DNA from: an uncultured Lentisphaerota bacterium
Lineage (GTDB): Bacteria > Verrucomicrobiota > Lentisphaeria > Oligosphaerales > CAITYL01
DNA: 57,422 nt
Assembly (NCBI GenBank): GCA_903921725.1
Contig: CAIXRA010000080.1
Coordinates: 1-57,422 of the forward strand
Direction: 5' to 3'
Part shown: one piece after another, positions 40,636-48,305 of the stretch
Position numbering within the stretch: position 1 is the first letter of the stretch
How the letters are laid out: each line of letters opens with the position of its first letter
The notes under the pieces: model-generated
What the model was told of the DNA's origin: nothing
The model's database searches: none
The model's input: only the letters and a program-made list of their open reading frames with translations
Program-made: the position numbers and the translations under genes

Positions 40636-41424
40636 ATGAACGGACTAGCGATTCATTGCGAACGCATCACCGCCGGCTACCCGGGGCATGCGGTGCTGGA
40701 CGGGTTCAGCCTGACGGTCGCGCCGGGGGAGATGGTCGGCGTGCTCGGGCCGAACGGCGCGGGCAAGACGACGCTCTTCCGGGTGCTGACCGGCCTGCTG
40801 CCGTGCCGCGCGGGCGGCGTGAAGCTGTTCGGCGCGGAACTCGCACGGCTGCGGGCGGCGGAGCGCGCGCGGCGGATCGGCGTGGTGCCGCAGGCGCTGG
40901 AAAGCCCGATGCCGTTCACCGTCGGCGAACTCGCGCTCATGGGGCGAACGAGCGTGCTGAACCGCTGGACCGCACCCTCGGCGCGCGACCGCGAAATCGC
41001 GGAGTCCGCACTGGCGCAGACCGACGCGCTCGCCTTCCGCGACCGCATCTTCGGCGAACTCAGCGGCGGCGAGAAACAGCGCGCGCTGATCGCCATGGCG
41101 CTGGCGCAGGAGCCGCAGATCCTGCTGCTCGACGAGGCGACGGCGCACCTCGACATCCGGCACAAGCTCGACATCCTCGAACTCGTCTCGCGCCTCAACC
41201 GCGAAACCGGCGTGACCGTGCTGATGACCAGCCACGACCTCGGGCTCACCGCGGACTTCAGCCGGCGCCTGATCCTCCTGAAGGACGGCCGCATCGCCGC
41301 CGACGGCAAGCCGGACGACGTGCTCAACGGCGGCTCCGCCCGCGAGGTCTTCGGTTGCGAACTGCGCATGCACCGCGACCCGGAAACCGGCTCCGCCGCC
41401 GTCTTCCCTGTGCGCCGCAAGTAA
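40636..41424 (+). CDS. ABC importer ATP-binding protein (FecE/BtuD-like)
   Basis: Cytosolic ATPase (262 aa) energising the upstream FecCD permease. Walker A GPNGAGKTT, Q-loop VVPQALE, signature LSGGEKQRALIAMALAQEP, Walker B ILLLDEATAHLD, H-loop MTSHDLGL. The LSGGE-xQR and TAHLD forms are typical of siderophore/B12-type ATPases. ATG 40636 with GGGAGG 5 nt upstream; the open frame before it is repeat-encoded. It is separated from its permease by the long palindrome, which could form a strong hairpin in the shared mRNA. pdxT lies downstream. Confidence 0.94.
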   Translation: MNGLAIHCERITAGYPGHAVLDGFSLTVAPGEMVGVLGPNGAGKTTLFRVLTGLLPCRAGGVKLFGAELARLRAAERARRIGVVPQALESPMPFTVGELALMGRTSVLNRWTAPSARDREIAESALAQTDALAFRDRIFGELSGGEKQRALIAMALAQEPQILLLDEATAHLDIRHKLDILELVSRLNRETGVTVLMTSHDLGLTADFSRRLILLKDGRIAADGKPDDVLNGGSAREVFGCELRMHRDPETGSAAVFPVRRK

Positions 41425-41434
41425 AAATCAAAAT

Positions 41435-41575
41435 TTCGCGCAGAGGCGCAGGGGCGCGGAGGGGGACCGCAAGCTGAATGCCGAAACGTTCAGCCGGGCT
41501 GCGTTTCCCGAATTCCCCGCTATATTTTCAGCCTAACCCCTGCGCCTCAGCGTCTCTGCGCGGGAAACAAGGATT
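41435..41575. repeat. CGCAGAGG inverted repeat between ABC ATPase and pdxT
   Basis: The left arm contains CGCGCAGAGGCGCAGGGGCG; the right arm (41537-41575) contains CCCCTGCGCCTCAGCGTCTC, its imperfect reverse complement. It fills nearly the whole 158-bp gap. Confidence 0.7.
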
Positions 41576-41582
41576 TTCTTCC

Positions 41583-42218
41583 ATGATCGGCATTTTGGAT
41601 CTGCAGGGCGGCGTGCTTGAGCATCTGGACCATCTCCAGCGGCTGGGGATCCCCGCGCGCCGGGTGAAGGTCGCCACGGAACTGAAGGGGCTCAAGGGGC
41701 TGATCCTGCCCGGCGGCGAGAGCACCTGCCTGCGCCGTCTGCTTGCCATGGAGAAAATGGACGACGCCATCCGCGCCGCCGCCAAACGCGGGCTGAAGCT
41801 CTGGGGCACCTGCGCCGGCGCCATCCTGCTCGCCGATGAGATCGTGGGCGAGACGGGCATCCTGAAGCTGATGGAGATCACGGTCGAACGCAACGCCTAC
41901 GGCAGCCAGCTCGACAGCTTCAACTGCCTGGTCTCAATCGCCGAACTGGCGCCCGAGCCGCTGCCGCTGGTCTTCATCCGCGCGCCGGTCATCGTGCGGA
42001 CCGGCAAGAGCGTGCGCACGCTGCTGGAGGTGAAGGGGAAGATCGCCGCCGCCGAATCGGATGCCGCCCTCGTCACCACCTTCCACCCGGAACTGAGCCC
42101 CACCCTCGCCTTCCACGCCTACTTCGCGCACAAGTGCGGAGTCCGCCCGACGACCAAGACCATGGCCCTCGCACCGGACTGGTCGATGACCAGTTGGACC
42201 CGCCTCGCCAAGGTGTGA
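41583..42218 (+). CDS. pdxT: Pyridoxal 5'-phosphate synthase glutaminase subunit
   Basis: Class I glutamine amidotransferase (211 aa) that supplies ammonia to PdxS for PLP synthesis. Motifs: IGILDLQGGVLEHLDHL, the GLILPGGEST block, the nucleophile Cys in LWGTCAGAILLADE and the His-Glu of TTFHPELSP. The start at 41583 is the family N terminus; the open frame before it runs through repeat DNA and there is no strong Shine-Dalgarno (TTTTCTTCC precedes). pdxS, normally next to pdxT, is not in the window, so the subunits are split. Slightly longer than usual at the C terminus (about 190-200 typical). Confidence 0.93.
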   Translation: MIGILDLQGGVLEHLDHLQRLGIPARRVKVATELKGLKGLILPGGESTCLRRLLAMEKMDDAIRAAAKRGLKLWGTCAGAILLADEIVGETGILKLMEITVERNAYGSQLDSFNCLVSIAELAPEPLPLVFIRAPVIVRTGKSVRTLLEVKGKIAAAESDAALVTTFHPELSPTLAFHAYFAHKCGVRPTTKTMALAPDWSMTSWTRLAKV

Positions 42219-42334
42219 GGCGACGGGGGAGTTGGGGGAGTTGCGGGAGAAAATGCCTCGCGCGGAGGCACCGCAGGGTGCGTTGCTTCGCGCCGACCCC
42301 AAGTACCGATGCCGGCACATCCTGCGGCTGAAGC

Positions 42335-43534
42335 TTACACCCAGCCGGCGAAGCGGAGGGCGTGGTAGAGGAGGTTCGCCACGATTCCTGCGACCAGGCC
42401 GGCGGCGAGGTGGCTCCAGATGGCGGCGGCGACCAGGCGGCGGTAGCCGAGCATGTCCAGGATCGCCACGTGCGTGCTGAGGAAGCCGCTCCAGAGGATG
42501 CCGAACGCCGCGAAGACCGCGACCTCGTTGCCGCTCAGAATCCCCGATTTCGTGTAGCTCTGCGCCAGCGAGACGGCCGCGCCGACCGACCCCAGGGCGG
42601 TCACCGGCAGTGCGATCGCCTCCTTCGAGGTGAAACCGAAGAGCGGTTCCAGCACCGGCCGGAGCTTGGCTCCGATGGCGGGGATGAAGGCGATCCCCTC
42701 GTACGCGCCGCCCGAGTAGCCACCGGCCGGCATCCCCTTGGTCAGCAGCATGACGGCCGTGCAGATGATGAGCACGCCGGGGACCATGTTCAGGCCGATC
42801 TCGACGCCGTACTTGCCGCCCTCCAGCGTCGCCACCAGGAAGCGTTCGCCGAACCCCTTCTCCTCCGCCGCATGGATCAGCTTGCTGTTCCGCGGTTTGC
42901 TGCCCGACTCCGTCGCCTCGTCCGTGTGCACCTCGGCGCGCTCCGGGGTCCAGTCCCCCTTCGCCTGGCGGGCGGCGAGCCAAGCCATGAGCCGGACGCT
43001 CACCACGCTGCCGAGCAGCGCGGCGGCGAGGCCGATGACCGCCTCCTTGCCCCAGCCGAGGGAGACGAGGACGGTGACGACGAACAGCCCCATGCCGTAG
43101 GAGGTGCCGAGGTTGCAGAGCAGCGGGGTCTGCCGCGGCGTAAAATGGCTCATGAACTCGCGGTCGCGCGAGAACGGGATGACCGCCATGTTGTCCGACA
43201 GGAAGGTGGCGGCCGCGCCGAAGGCGGAGATGCCGGGGAGCCCGTAGAGCGGTCCCATCAGCCGCGAGAAGATGCTGTTCAGCAGCCCCATGAGCCCGAA
43301 CTCGCCGGTCAGGCGCCCGGCCGCGCCGGCGAGCACGGTGATGGCCATGGTGTAGAAGACCGTGTCCATCAGCAGGCTGTAGGCGGTGGTGGTGAGGGTG
43401 CGCGTCATGTTCGCCGCGCCCATCTTCCAGACGAGGCTGCCGAAAAACGCGCCCATGAGCAGCACGAACATCGTCGTGTGCCGCCACTGCTTGACCCGGC
43501 TGAGCATCCGGAGCGAACTCCGCGGAAGTTCCAT
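42335..43534 (-). CDS. Gate-domain (nucleoside recognition-like) membrane protein
   Basis: Polytopic inner-membrane protein of 399 aa with about ten hydrophobic segments. It has the Gate-type layout of FeoB/nucleoside-recognition proteins: two related halves with FLSDNMAVIPFSRDREFMSH and SVGAAVSLAQSYTKSGILSG, and a cytosolic loop (about 195-235) rich in charge. It resembles the uncharacterised CD0519/CD1768-type membrane family as I remember it. Transport substrate unknown. ATG at 43534; GGAG lies upstream on the minus strand. It converges on pdxT and is divergent from ilvB. Confidence 0.65.
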   Translation of the reverse strand: MELPRSSLRMLSRVKQWRHTTMFVLLMGAFFGSLVWKMGAANMTRTLTTTAYSLLMDTVFYTMAITVLAGAAGRLTGEFGLMGLLNSIFSRLMGPLYGLPGISAFGAAATFLSDNMAVIPFSRDREFMSHFTPRQTPLLCNLGTSYGMGLFVVTVLVSLGWGKEAVIGLAAALLGSVVSVRLMAWLAARQAKGDWTPERAEVHTDEATESGSKPRNSKLIHAAEEKGFGERFLVATLEGGKYGVEIGLNMVPGVLIICTAVMLLTKGMPAGGYSGGAYEGIAFIPAIGAKLRPVLEPLFGFTSKEAIALPVTALGSVGAAVSLAQSYTKSGILSGNEVAVFAAFGILWSGFLSTHVAILDMLGYRRLVAAAIWSHLAAGLVAGIVANLLYHALRFAGWV

Positions 43535-43860
43535 GTCTGCACTCCCCGTATGGTGAAAGGCGTTTAATTTAGCGCCGCATCGGCGTCCTGCACCCGCCCG
43601 GCCCGGCGGCGGGGCCCGGCGGCCGAGTCCGGCGCGGTTTCCGCGCGGTTGATTTTTGCGCTCCGCGCATTAGGTTTTATGCGGGTTTATTTCGGCGAGG
43701 CGGTTCCGCGGAAGGCGCGGAGCATCACCTCGCCCTGTTTATCTAAACGGAAGGAACCCGGGGGCATACGGCGGCGCCGGAAGGCGTGGCGGCTTTCCGG
43801 ACTCTTTCCGATGCAGGATGTTCCGGCAAAACGCGACCCCAGCAACAAGAAGGTCAGCCC
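43535..43860. other. Spacer between divergent Gate protein and ilvB
   Basis: No gene is supported. A small hairpin (CGCAT-TAGGTTTT-ATGCG, 43663-43685 region) and GC-rich inverted stretches occur, but no leader peptide with branched-chain codons and no clear promoter was found. Confidence 0.35.
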
Positions 43861-45660
43861 ATGAGCGCGAAACCGAAAGCCAAACCGGCCGCCCCCAAGA
43901 AGGCGTCATGCCGTGCGGATTGTGGCGGCTGCCGCCACTCCGGCTCCAAAGCCGCCGCACCGGCCGCGGCCCCGCAGTCCGCCACCGCCCCGATCAAGGG
44001 CGCGGAGCTGCTGATCCGCTGCCTCGAGCGCCAGGGCGTCGATTTGATGTTCGCCTATCCGGGCGGCATGTCCATCGAATTCCACCAGGCGCTGAGCCGC
44101 AGCCCGATCCGGGTCGTTCTCCCCCGCCACGAACAGGGCGGCGCGTTCGGCGCGAACGGTTACGCCCGCGCCAGCGGCCGGACCGGCGTCTGCATGGCCA
44201 CCAGCGGCCCCGGGGCGACCAACCTGCTCACCGGCATCGCCGACGCGTACATGGATTCCATCCCGATGGTCATTGTCACCGGCCAGGTGCCGCAGCGGCT
44301 CATCGGCAAGAGCGCCTTCCAGGAAACCGACATCATCGGCATGACCCGCCCGATCGTCAAGCACAGCTTCCTGGTGCTCGACGTGAACGACATCCCCGAC
44401 GTGATCGCCGAGGCGTTCTTCCTCGCCAACAGCGGCCGGCCCGGCCCCGTGCTCGTGGACGTGCCGAAGGACGTGCAGCAGAAGATGGTCGAGGCGCGCG
44501 AGGCGAAGGTCTCCCTCCGCGCCTACTCCGTCCGCTGTTCGGCCGACGAGGCGGAAGTGGAGAAGCTCCGCAAGATGATCCGCGCCAGCGAACGCCCCTG
44601 CCTCTACGTCGGCGGCGGCATCATCGCCGCGAACGCCTCGGATGAGCTGCGAAAGTTCGCCGAAAGCTACAACCTGCCCGTGACGACCACCCTCCTCGGG
44701 CTCGGCACCTTCCCCGAAGAGCACCCGCTGGCCCTGCGCTGGCTCGGCATGCACGGTTGCTTTGCCGCCAACTACGCGGCCAACGAATGCGACCTGCTGA
44801 TCGCCATCGGCGCGCGCTTCGACGACCGCGTGACGGGCAACGTCGAGCACTTCGCCACGATGGCCAAGATCATCCATGTGGACATCGACCCGTCGGAGAT
44901 CAACAAGAACAAGACCGCCGACCTCGGCATCGTCTGCGACGCGCTCGACATCCTGCGCAAGCTCAACCAGAAGCCGGTATTCAAGGCGTACAAGGCCTGG
45001 CACAAGCAGATCGCGGAATGGAAGAAGGCGCATCCGCTGCACTACAAGCCGGACAGCGAAATCCAGCCGCAGTACGTCGTCGAGACGCTCTACAAGCTGA
45101 CCCGGGGCGAGGCCATCATCGTGCCCGGCGTCGGCCAGCACCAGATGTGGGCCGCGCAGTACTACAAGTTCAACCGCCCGCGCCAGTTCCTGACCTCCGG
45201 CGGCCTCGGCTCCATGGGCTTCGGTACCCCGGCGGCGATGGGCGCCAAGCTCGCCATCCCGGACGCGGTCGTGGTCAACATCGACGGCGACGGCAGCTTC
45301 CAGATGAACATACAGGAGCTCGGCACGCTCTACGCCGAAGGAATCGGCGTGAAGATGATCGTGCTCAACAACCAGCATCTCGGCATGGTGGCGCAGTGGG
45401 AGGACCGTTTTTACGGACGCAACCGCGGCAACACCGTGATGCGGGTGGACGGGGCTCCGTACCCGGACTTCGTCCAGATCGCCAAGGGCTACCGCATTCC
45501 GGGGCTCCACGTCTGGCACAAGAAGGATGTCGTGCCGGCCATCAAGACCATGCTGGCGACGCCCGGACCGTTCGTGCTCGACGTCCACGTGGAGTACATG
45601 GAGCACGTGCTGCCCATGATCCCCGCCGGCGGCACCCACAAGAGCATCATCCTGGAGTAA
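43861..45660 (+). CDS. ilvB: Acetolactate synthase large subunit
   Basis: TPP enzyme joining two pyruvates (or pyruvate and 2-ketobutyrate) in branched-chain amino-acid synthesis (599 aa). Features: catalytic Glu in LPRHEQGGAFGANGYARASG, SGPGATNLLTGIADAYMDSI, FQETDIIGMTRPIVKHSF, and the TPP-Mg motif NIDGDGSFQMNIQELGTL with VLNNQHLGMVAQWEDRFY, all AHAS rather than other TPP oxidases. AGAAGG lies 7 nt before the ATG. An unusual ~45-residue N-terminal extension carries SCRADCGGC, a Cys-rich, metal-ligand-like motif. No ilvN regulatory subunit or ilvC follows; a terminator does. Confidence 0.95.
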   Translation: MSAKPKAKPAAPKKASCRADCGGCRHSGSKAAAPAAAPQSATAPIKGAELLIRCLERQGVDLMFAYPGGMSIEFHQALSRSPIRVVLPRHEQGGAFGANGYARASGRTGVCMATSGPGATNLLTGIADAYMDSIPMVIVTGQVPQRLIGKSAFQETDIIGMTRPIVKHSFLVLDVNDIPDVIAEAFFLANSGRPGPVLVDVPKDVQQKMVEAREAKVSLRAYSVRCSADEAEVEKLRKMIRASERPCLYVGGGIIAANASDELRKFAESYNLPVTTTLLGLGTFPEEHPLALRWLGMHGCFAANYAANECDLLIAIGARFDDRVTGNVEHFATMAKIIHVDIDPSEINKNKTADLGIVCDALDILRKLNQKPVFKAYKAWHKQIAEWKKAHPLHYKPDSEIQPQYVVETLYKLTRGEAIIVPGVGQHQMWAAQYYKFNRPRQFLTSGGLGSMGFGTPAAMGAKLAIPDAVVVNIDGDGSFQMNIQELGTLYAEGIGVKMIVLNNQHLGMVAQWEDRFYGRNRGNTVMRVDGAPYPDFVQIAKGYRIPGLHVWHKKDVVPAIKTMLATPGPFVLDVHVEYMEHVLPMIPAGGTHKSIILE

Positions 45661-45696
45661 GGCGGAACCCCGCCGCCGCATCCGGAAAAACCGAAA

Positions 45697-45725
45697 GGCC
45701 AGCCGCAAAACGGCTGGCCTTTTTT
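45697..45725 (+). terminator. Rho-independent terminator of ilvB
   Basis: GGCCAGCCG-CAAAA-CGGCTGGCC followed by TTTTTT, 36 nt after the ilvB stop codon. Perfect 9-bp stem. Confidence 0.93.
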
Positions 45726-45763
45726 GTCGCGCGCAAAAAAATCCAGGCCGGTGAATGCGAAGA

Positions 45764-45842
45764 GATGTTCTCCCGCAGAGGCGCGGAGGCGCAGAGGGTT
45801 TTAACCACAAAATTTCACAAAATGGGCGCAAAATAGGTTGGA
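45764..45842. repeat. Composite repeat copy 1 (CGCAGAGG + CACAAAATTTCAC)
   Basis: About 76 bp, nearly identical to 55367-55445: CCCGCAGAGGCGCGGAGGCG, then ACCACAAAATTTCACAAAAT and GGGCGCAAAA. Both copies start a few bases to ~100 bp downstream of a gene end. Confidence 0.88.
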
Positions 45843-45845
45843 ACG

Positions 45846-45960
45846 GTTCGTTTGTAGTTCCGCCTTCAGGCGGCCGCAGGACGGGAGCGTGGGCGTCCCG
45901 CCCGCTTTCGACGGGCATCCTGCCCGGCGGCACCAAGCAACGCCGGTGAGGGCGCCGGCG
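45846..45960. repeat. GC-rich hairpin cluster
   Basis: CCGCCTTCAGGCGG hairpin followed by GCGGGCATCCTGCCC-type stems (GACGGGCATCCTGCCCGGCG) and GCCGGTGAGGGCGCCGGCG. It looks like a further interspersed family; a simpler relative is the hairpin at 2443-2469. Confidence 0.55.
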
Positions 45961-45972
45961 CTCCCGGCATCC

Positions 45973-46189
45973 GCCCCGACGGGGCAATGGAGGATAGCCC
46001 AGGGCAAAGCGAAGCGACGCCCTGGGAAAAAAATGATATAACCATCACGCCCTGAAAGGGCAATGGAACGACAGAACGGCCGAATGCACACGCATCCATT
46101 GCCCTTACAGGGCGCAAAATATCATGGACGCCATACCCAGGGCGCCGCTTCGCTTTGCCCTGGGCTGTCATACGCTGCCCCGATGGGGC
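45973..46189. repeat. Nested 217-bp palindromic element
   Basis: Three nested pairs share a centre near 46081: GCCCCGACGGGGC with GCCCCGATGGGGC; TAGCCCAGGGCAAAGCGAAG.. (45995-46026) with ..CTTCGCTTTGCCCTGGGCTG (46136-46167); ACGCCCTGAAAGGGCAATGG (46047-46066) with CCATTGCCCTTACAGGGCGC (46096-46115). No ORF. A single-arm relic is at 39178-39225. MITE-like structure. Confidence 0.85.
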
Positions 46190-46359
46190 GAAGCACCCAA
46201 CCAAACGTAAACCCGTTTCCCGTAGTTATACGACAGTGGTACAGCCTCCCTAAGCACGCTATTGTACCAGCAATACAGCCACCGCAGACCGGTTTCGGGT
46301 AAAACTCCCGAGTTTTGCGGCTGGCGGTCTAAATCATGTTGGCCGGAAACGCGCACGCC

Positions 46360-46707
46360 ATGAAGAGAGCCGTCATCACCGTGCTGATCGTGAGCGCGCT
46401 TGGTCTGAGCGCACTCACCGTGTGGCTCTACCTCCCGTTCCAGAGAATCAGGACGCTGGATGCTCAGTACCGACAGGTTCAGCAGGGGATGCGCATGTCC
46501 GAGGTGGCTGGGATTATGAATCACGACGGCCGATGGCGAGAGTCGGAGTTCAAAGCATGGTGGGACGACAAGCCGCTGGGGGCTTTGGAAGATGCTCGCA
46601 TTCGCAAAGCCGTGCGGTATTCTGTTCCCACGTTCTTCTTGCCGGTTACGTTTGAGTTCACTTTCGATGCGGACGGCAAGACGGTGGGACGACACAGGTA
46701 TGACTGA
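46360..46707 (+). CDS. Orphan small membrane-anchored protein in an integron-like cassette
   Basis: A 115-aa protein with one N-terminal hydrophobic segment (AVITVLIVSALGLSALTVWL) and a periplasmic part containing YRQVQQGMRMSEVAGIMNHD, which resembles the 'GM..xEV..ILG' turn of BamE/SmpA-OmlA folds. Start MKRAVIT at 46360; an ATG at 46336 is also in frame. GC is lower than the flanking housekeeping genes. The attC-like inverted repeat begins 2 nt after its stop codon, the arrangement of an integron gene cassette. A palindrome AAAACTC-CC-GAGTTTT lies 45 nt upstream (46301-46316). Function unknown; BamE-like fold is a guess. Confidence 0.6.
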   Translation: MKRAVITVLIVSALGLSALTVWLYLPFQRIRTLDAQYRQVQQGMRMSEVAGIMNHDGRWRESEFKAWWDDKPLGALEDARIRKAVRYSVPTFFLPVTFEFTFDADGKTVGRHRYD

Positions 46708-46709
46708 AC

Positions 46710-46806
46710 GGCCAACAAGGCAGTGGAGCGAATGGCTGGCCCGCCACGCCGTTTACCAATTTGGTCGCTATTGGAGGGCCAGCCATCGCTCACCTTGGCG
46801 TTCTTT
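46710..46806 (+). other. attC-like (59-base-element) recombination site
   Basis: Starts GGCCAACAAGG two bases after the stop codon and ends CACCTTGGCGTTC. The arms TGGAGCGAATGGCTGGCCC (46724-46742) and GGGCCAGCCATCGCTCA (46776-46792) pair fully except for two unpaired bases on one side (an extra G and an extra A), as the extrahelical bases of attC do. Flanking AAC...GTT core triplets and a ~33-nt variable central part fit attC architecture; the outer core heptamers deviate from consensus. Confidence 0.6.
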
Positions 46807-46839
46807 GCAGCCACGGGCGGGGGTTGCTGTGTCCACCAA

Positions 46840-48162
46840 TCACCCGTGCTGCCATTCGTCCAGCGCGGCGAGGGCGCGGGTGGCGTAGGCCTGGTAGCGG
46901 TCGCGCTTGGATTTCGGCGGTTTTTCCAGCGGCGGGAGGATGCCGAAGTTCGCCTTCATCGGCTGGAACTCCGCCGGCGCGGCGTTGGCCAGATAGTGGC
47001 AGAGCGCGCCGAGCATGGTCTCCCGCGGCAGCGTCTGCGACGGCAGTCCCTGCACGGCGCGCGCGGCGTTCATCCCGGCGAGAAGTCCCGTTCCAACGCT
47101 GCCGAGGTACCCCTCGATCCCGGCGATCTGCCCGGCCAGGAACAGCCCCGGCGCCTTTCGGCATTCGAGCGTGGCGTCCAGCACGGCGGGCGCCTTGACG
47201 AAAGTGTTCCGGTGCATCTGACCAAAGCGCACGAACGCGGCGTTCTCCAGGCCGGGGATCGTGCGGAAGATACGCTCCTGCTCCGGCCATTTCAGGTTGG
47301 TCTGGAAGCCGACGAGGTTGTAGAGCGTGTCGGCCAGGTTGTCCTGCCGGAGCTGCACGGCGGCGAACGGCCAGCGGCCGGTCTTCGGATCGTCGAGCCC
47401 GACGCCGCGCATCGGCCCGAAGCGCAGCGCCAGCGGGTCGCGCTTCGCCAGCACCTCGACCGCCAGGCACCCCTCGAAGAAGCGCTTGTCGTCACGTTCA
47501 AACCCGTGCAGGGGAAACGTTTCAGCCTTTGCCAGCGCCTCGACGAAGGCGAAGTACTGCTCCTTGTTGAGCGGGCAGTTGATGTAGTCGCCGTCCTCGC
47601 GCTCGCCGCGGTCGCGGCGGGAGGCGCGGTAGGCGATGTTCATGTCCACGGAGTCCAGCTGCACGATCGGCGCGATGGCGTCGAAGAACGCCAGGTTCTC
47701 CTCCCCCGTGAACGCCTGCAGCGCGGCGGCGAGCGCATCGCTGGCAAGCGGGCCGGCGGCGATGACGGCCGGGCGGTTCGCGGGGATCTCGCGGACTTCG
47801 CAACGGACGACCTCGATCAGCGGTTCCGCGGCGATGGCGCGGGTGACCTCGGCGGAGAAGGCGTCGCGGTCGACGGCGAGCGCGCCGCCGGCGGGGACGC
47901 TGGTCTTCTCCGCGGACGCCGCCAGCAGGGAACCGAGCCGTTTCAGTTCGGCCAACAGCAGGCCGGTGGCGCGGTCCGGTAGCTTGGAGCCCAGGGAGTT
48001 GCTGCACACCAGTTCGGCGAGGTTCGCCGTGGTATGCGCCGGGGTCGGGACGCCGGGGCGCATCTCGAAGAGGCGGACGCGGACGCCGCGCCGCGCGAGC
48101 TGCCACGCCGCCTCGCACCCCGCCAAACCGCCGCCGATGACGTCAACAACAATGGGTTCCAT
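46840..48162 (-). CDS. trmFO: Methylenetetrahydrofolate-tRNA uracil-54 methyltransferase
   Basis: Flavoenzyme that forms ribothymidine at position 54 of tRNA with methylene-THF (440 aa, family typical). N-terminal FAD motif VDVIGGGLAGCEAAWQLARRG, then LFEMRP, AELVCSNSLGS, PAGGALAVDRDAFS, AFFDAIAPIV, YINCPLNKEQYFAF, PMRGVGLDDP, NLVGFQTNLKWPEQ and GIEGYLGSVGTGLLAG, all conserved blocks of TrmFO/Gid. Start ATG 48162. Convergent with the cassette gene; nagB lies upstream on the same strand after a short repeat-containing gap. Confidence 0.96.
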   Translation of the reverse strand: MEPIVVDVIGGGLAGCEAAWQLARRGVRVRLFEMRPGVPTPAHTTANLAELVCSNSLGSKLPDRATGLLLAELKRLGSLLAASAEKTSVPAGGALAVDRDAFSAEVTRAIAAEPLIEVVRCEVREIPANRPAVIAAGPLASDALAAALQAFTGEENLAFFDAIAPIVQLDSVDMNIAYRASRRDRGEREDGDYINCPLNKEQYFAFVEALAKAETFPLHGFERDDKRFFEGCLAVEVLAKRDPLALRFGPMRGVGLDDPKTGRWPFAAVQLRQDNLADTLYNLVGFQTNLKWPEQERIFRTIPGLENAAFVRFGQMHRNTFVKAPAVLDATLECRKAPGLFLAGQIAGIEGYLGSVGTGLLAGMNAARAVQGLPSQTLPRETMLGALCHYLANAAPAEFQPMKANFGILPPLEKPPKSKRDRYQAYATRALAALDEWQHG

Positions 48163-48169
48163 GGTTCAG

Positions 48170-48262
48170 CGGTTCACGGTTGGGAGGTTGGGGAACAGGC
48201 GGAGGATGGGGGCGATGGGACCAATGGGACGGATCCGACTGATCCGACCGATCCGACCGATC
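48170..48262. repeat. GGTTCACGG and GATCCGACC arrays between nagB and trmFO
   Basis: 48170-48200 repeats GGTTCAGCGGTTCACGGTTG units; 48231-48262 repeats GATCCGACTGATCCGACCG, period 9. They fill most of the 143-bp gap. A weak stem (CCCCGG..CCGGGG, 48272-48303) follows just after the nagB stop. Confidence 0.65.
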
Positions 48263-48305
48263 GGGCCAATGGCCCCCGGCTTCCCAAAACAAAAGGCTCC
48301 GGGGA

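Noticed and set aside
43735..43860. Possible attenuator leader peptide before ilvB
   Set aside because: No short ORF with runs of Leu/Val/Ile codons and no terminator/antiterminator pair could be drawn.
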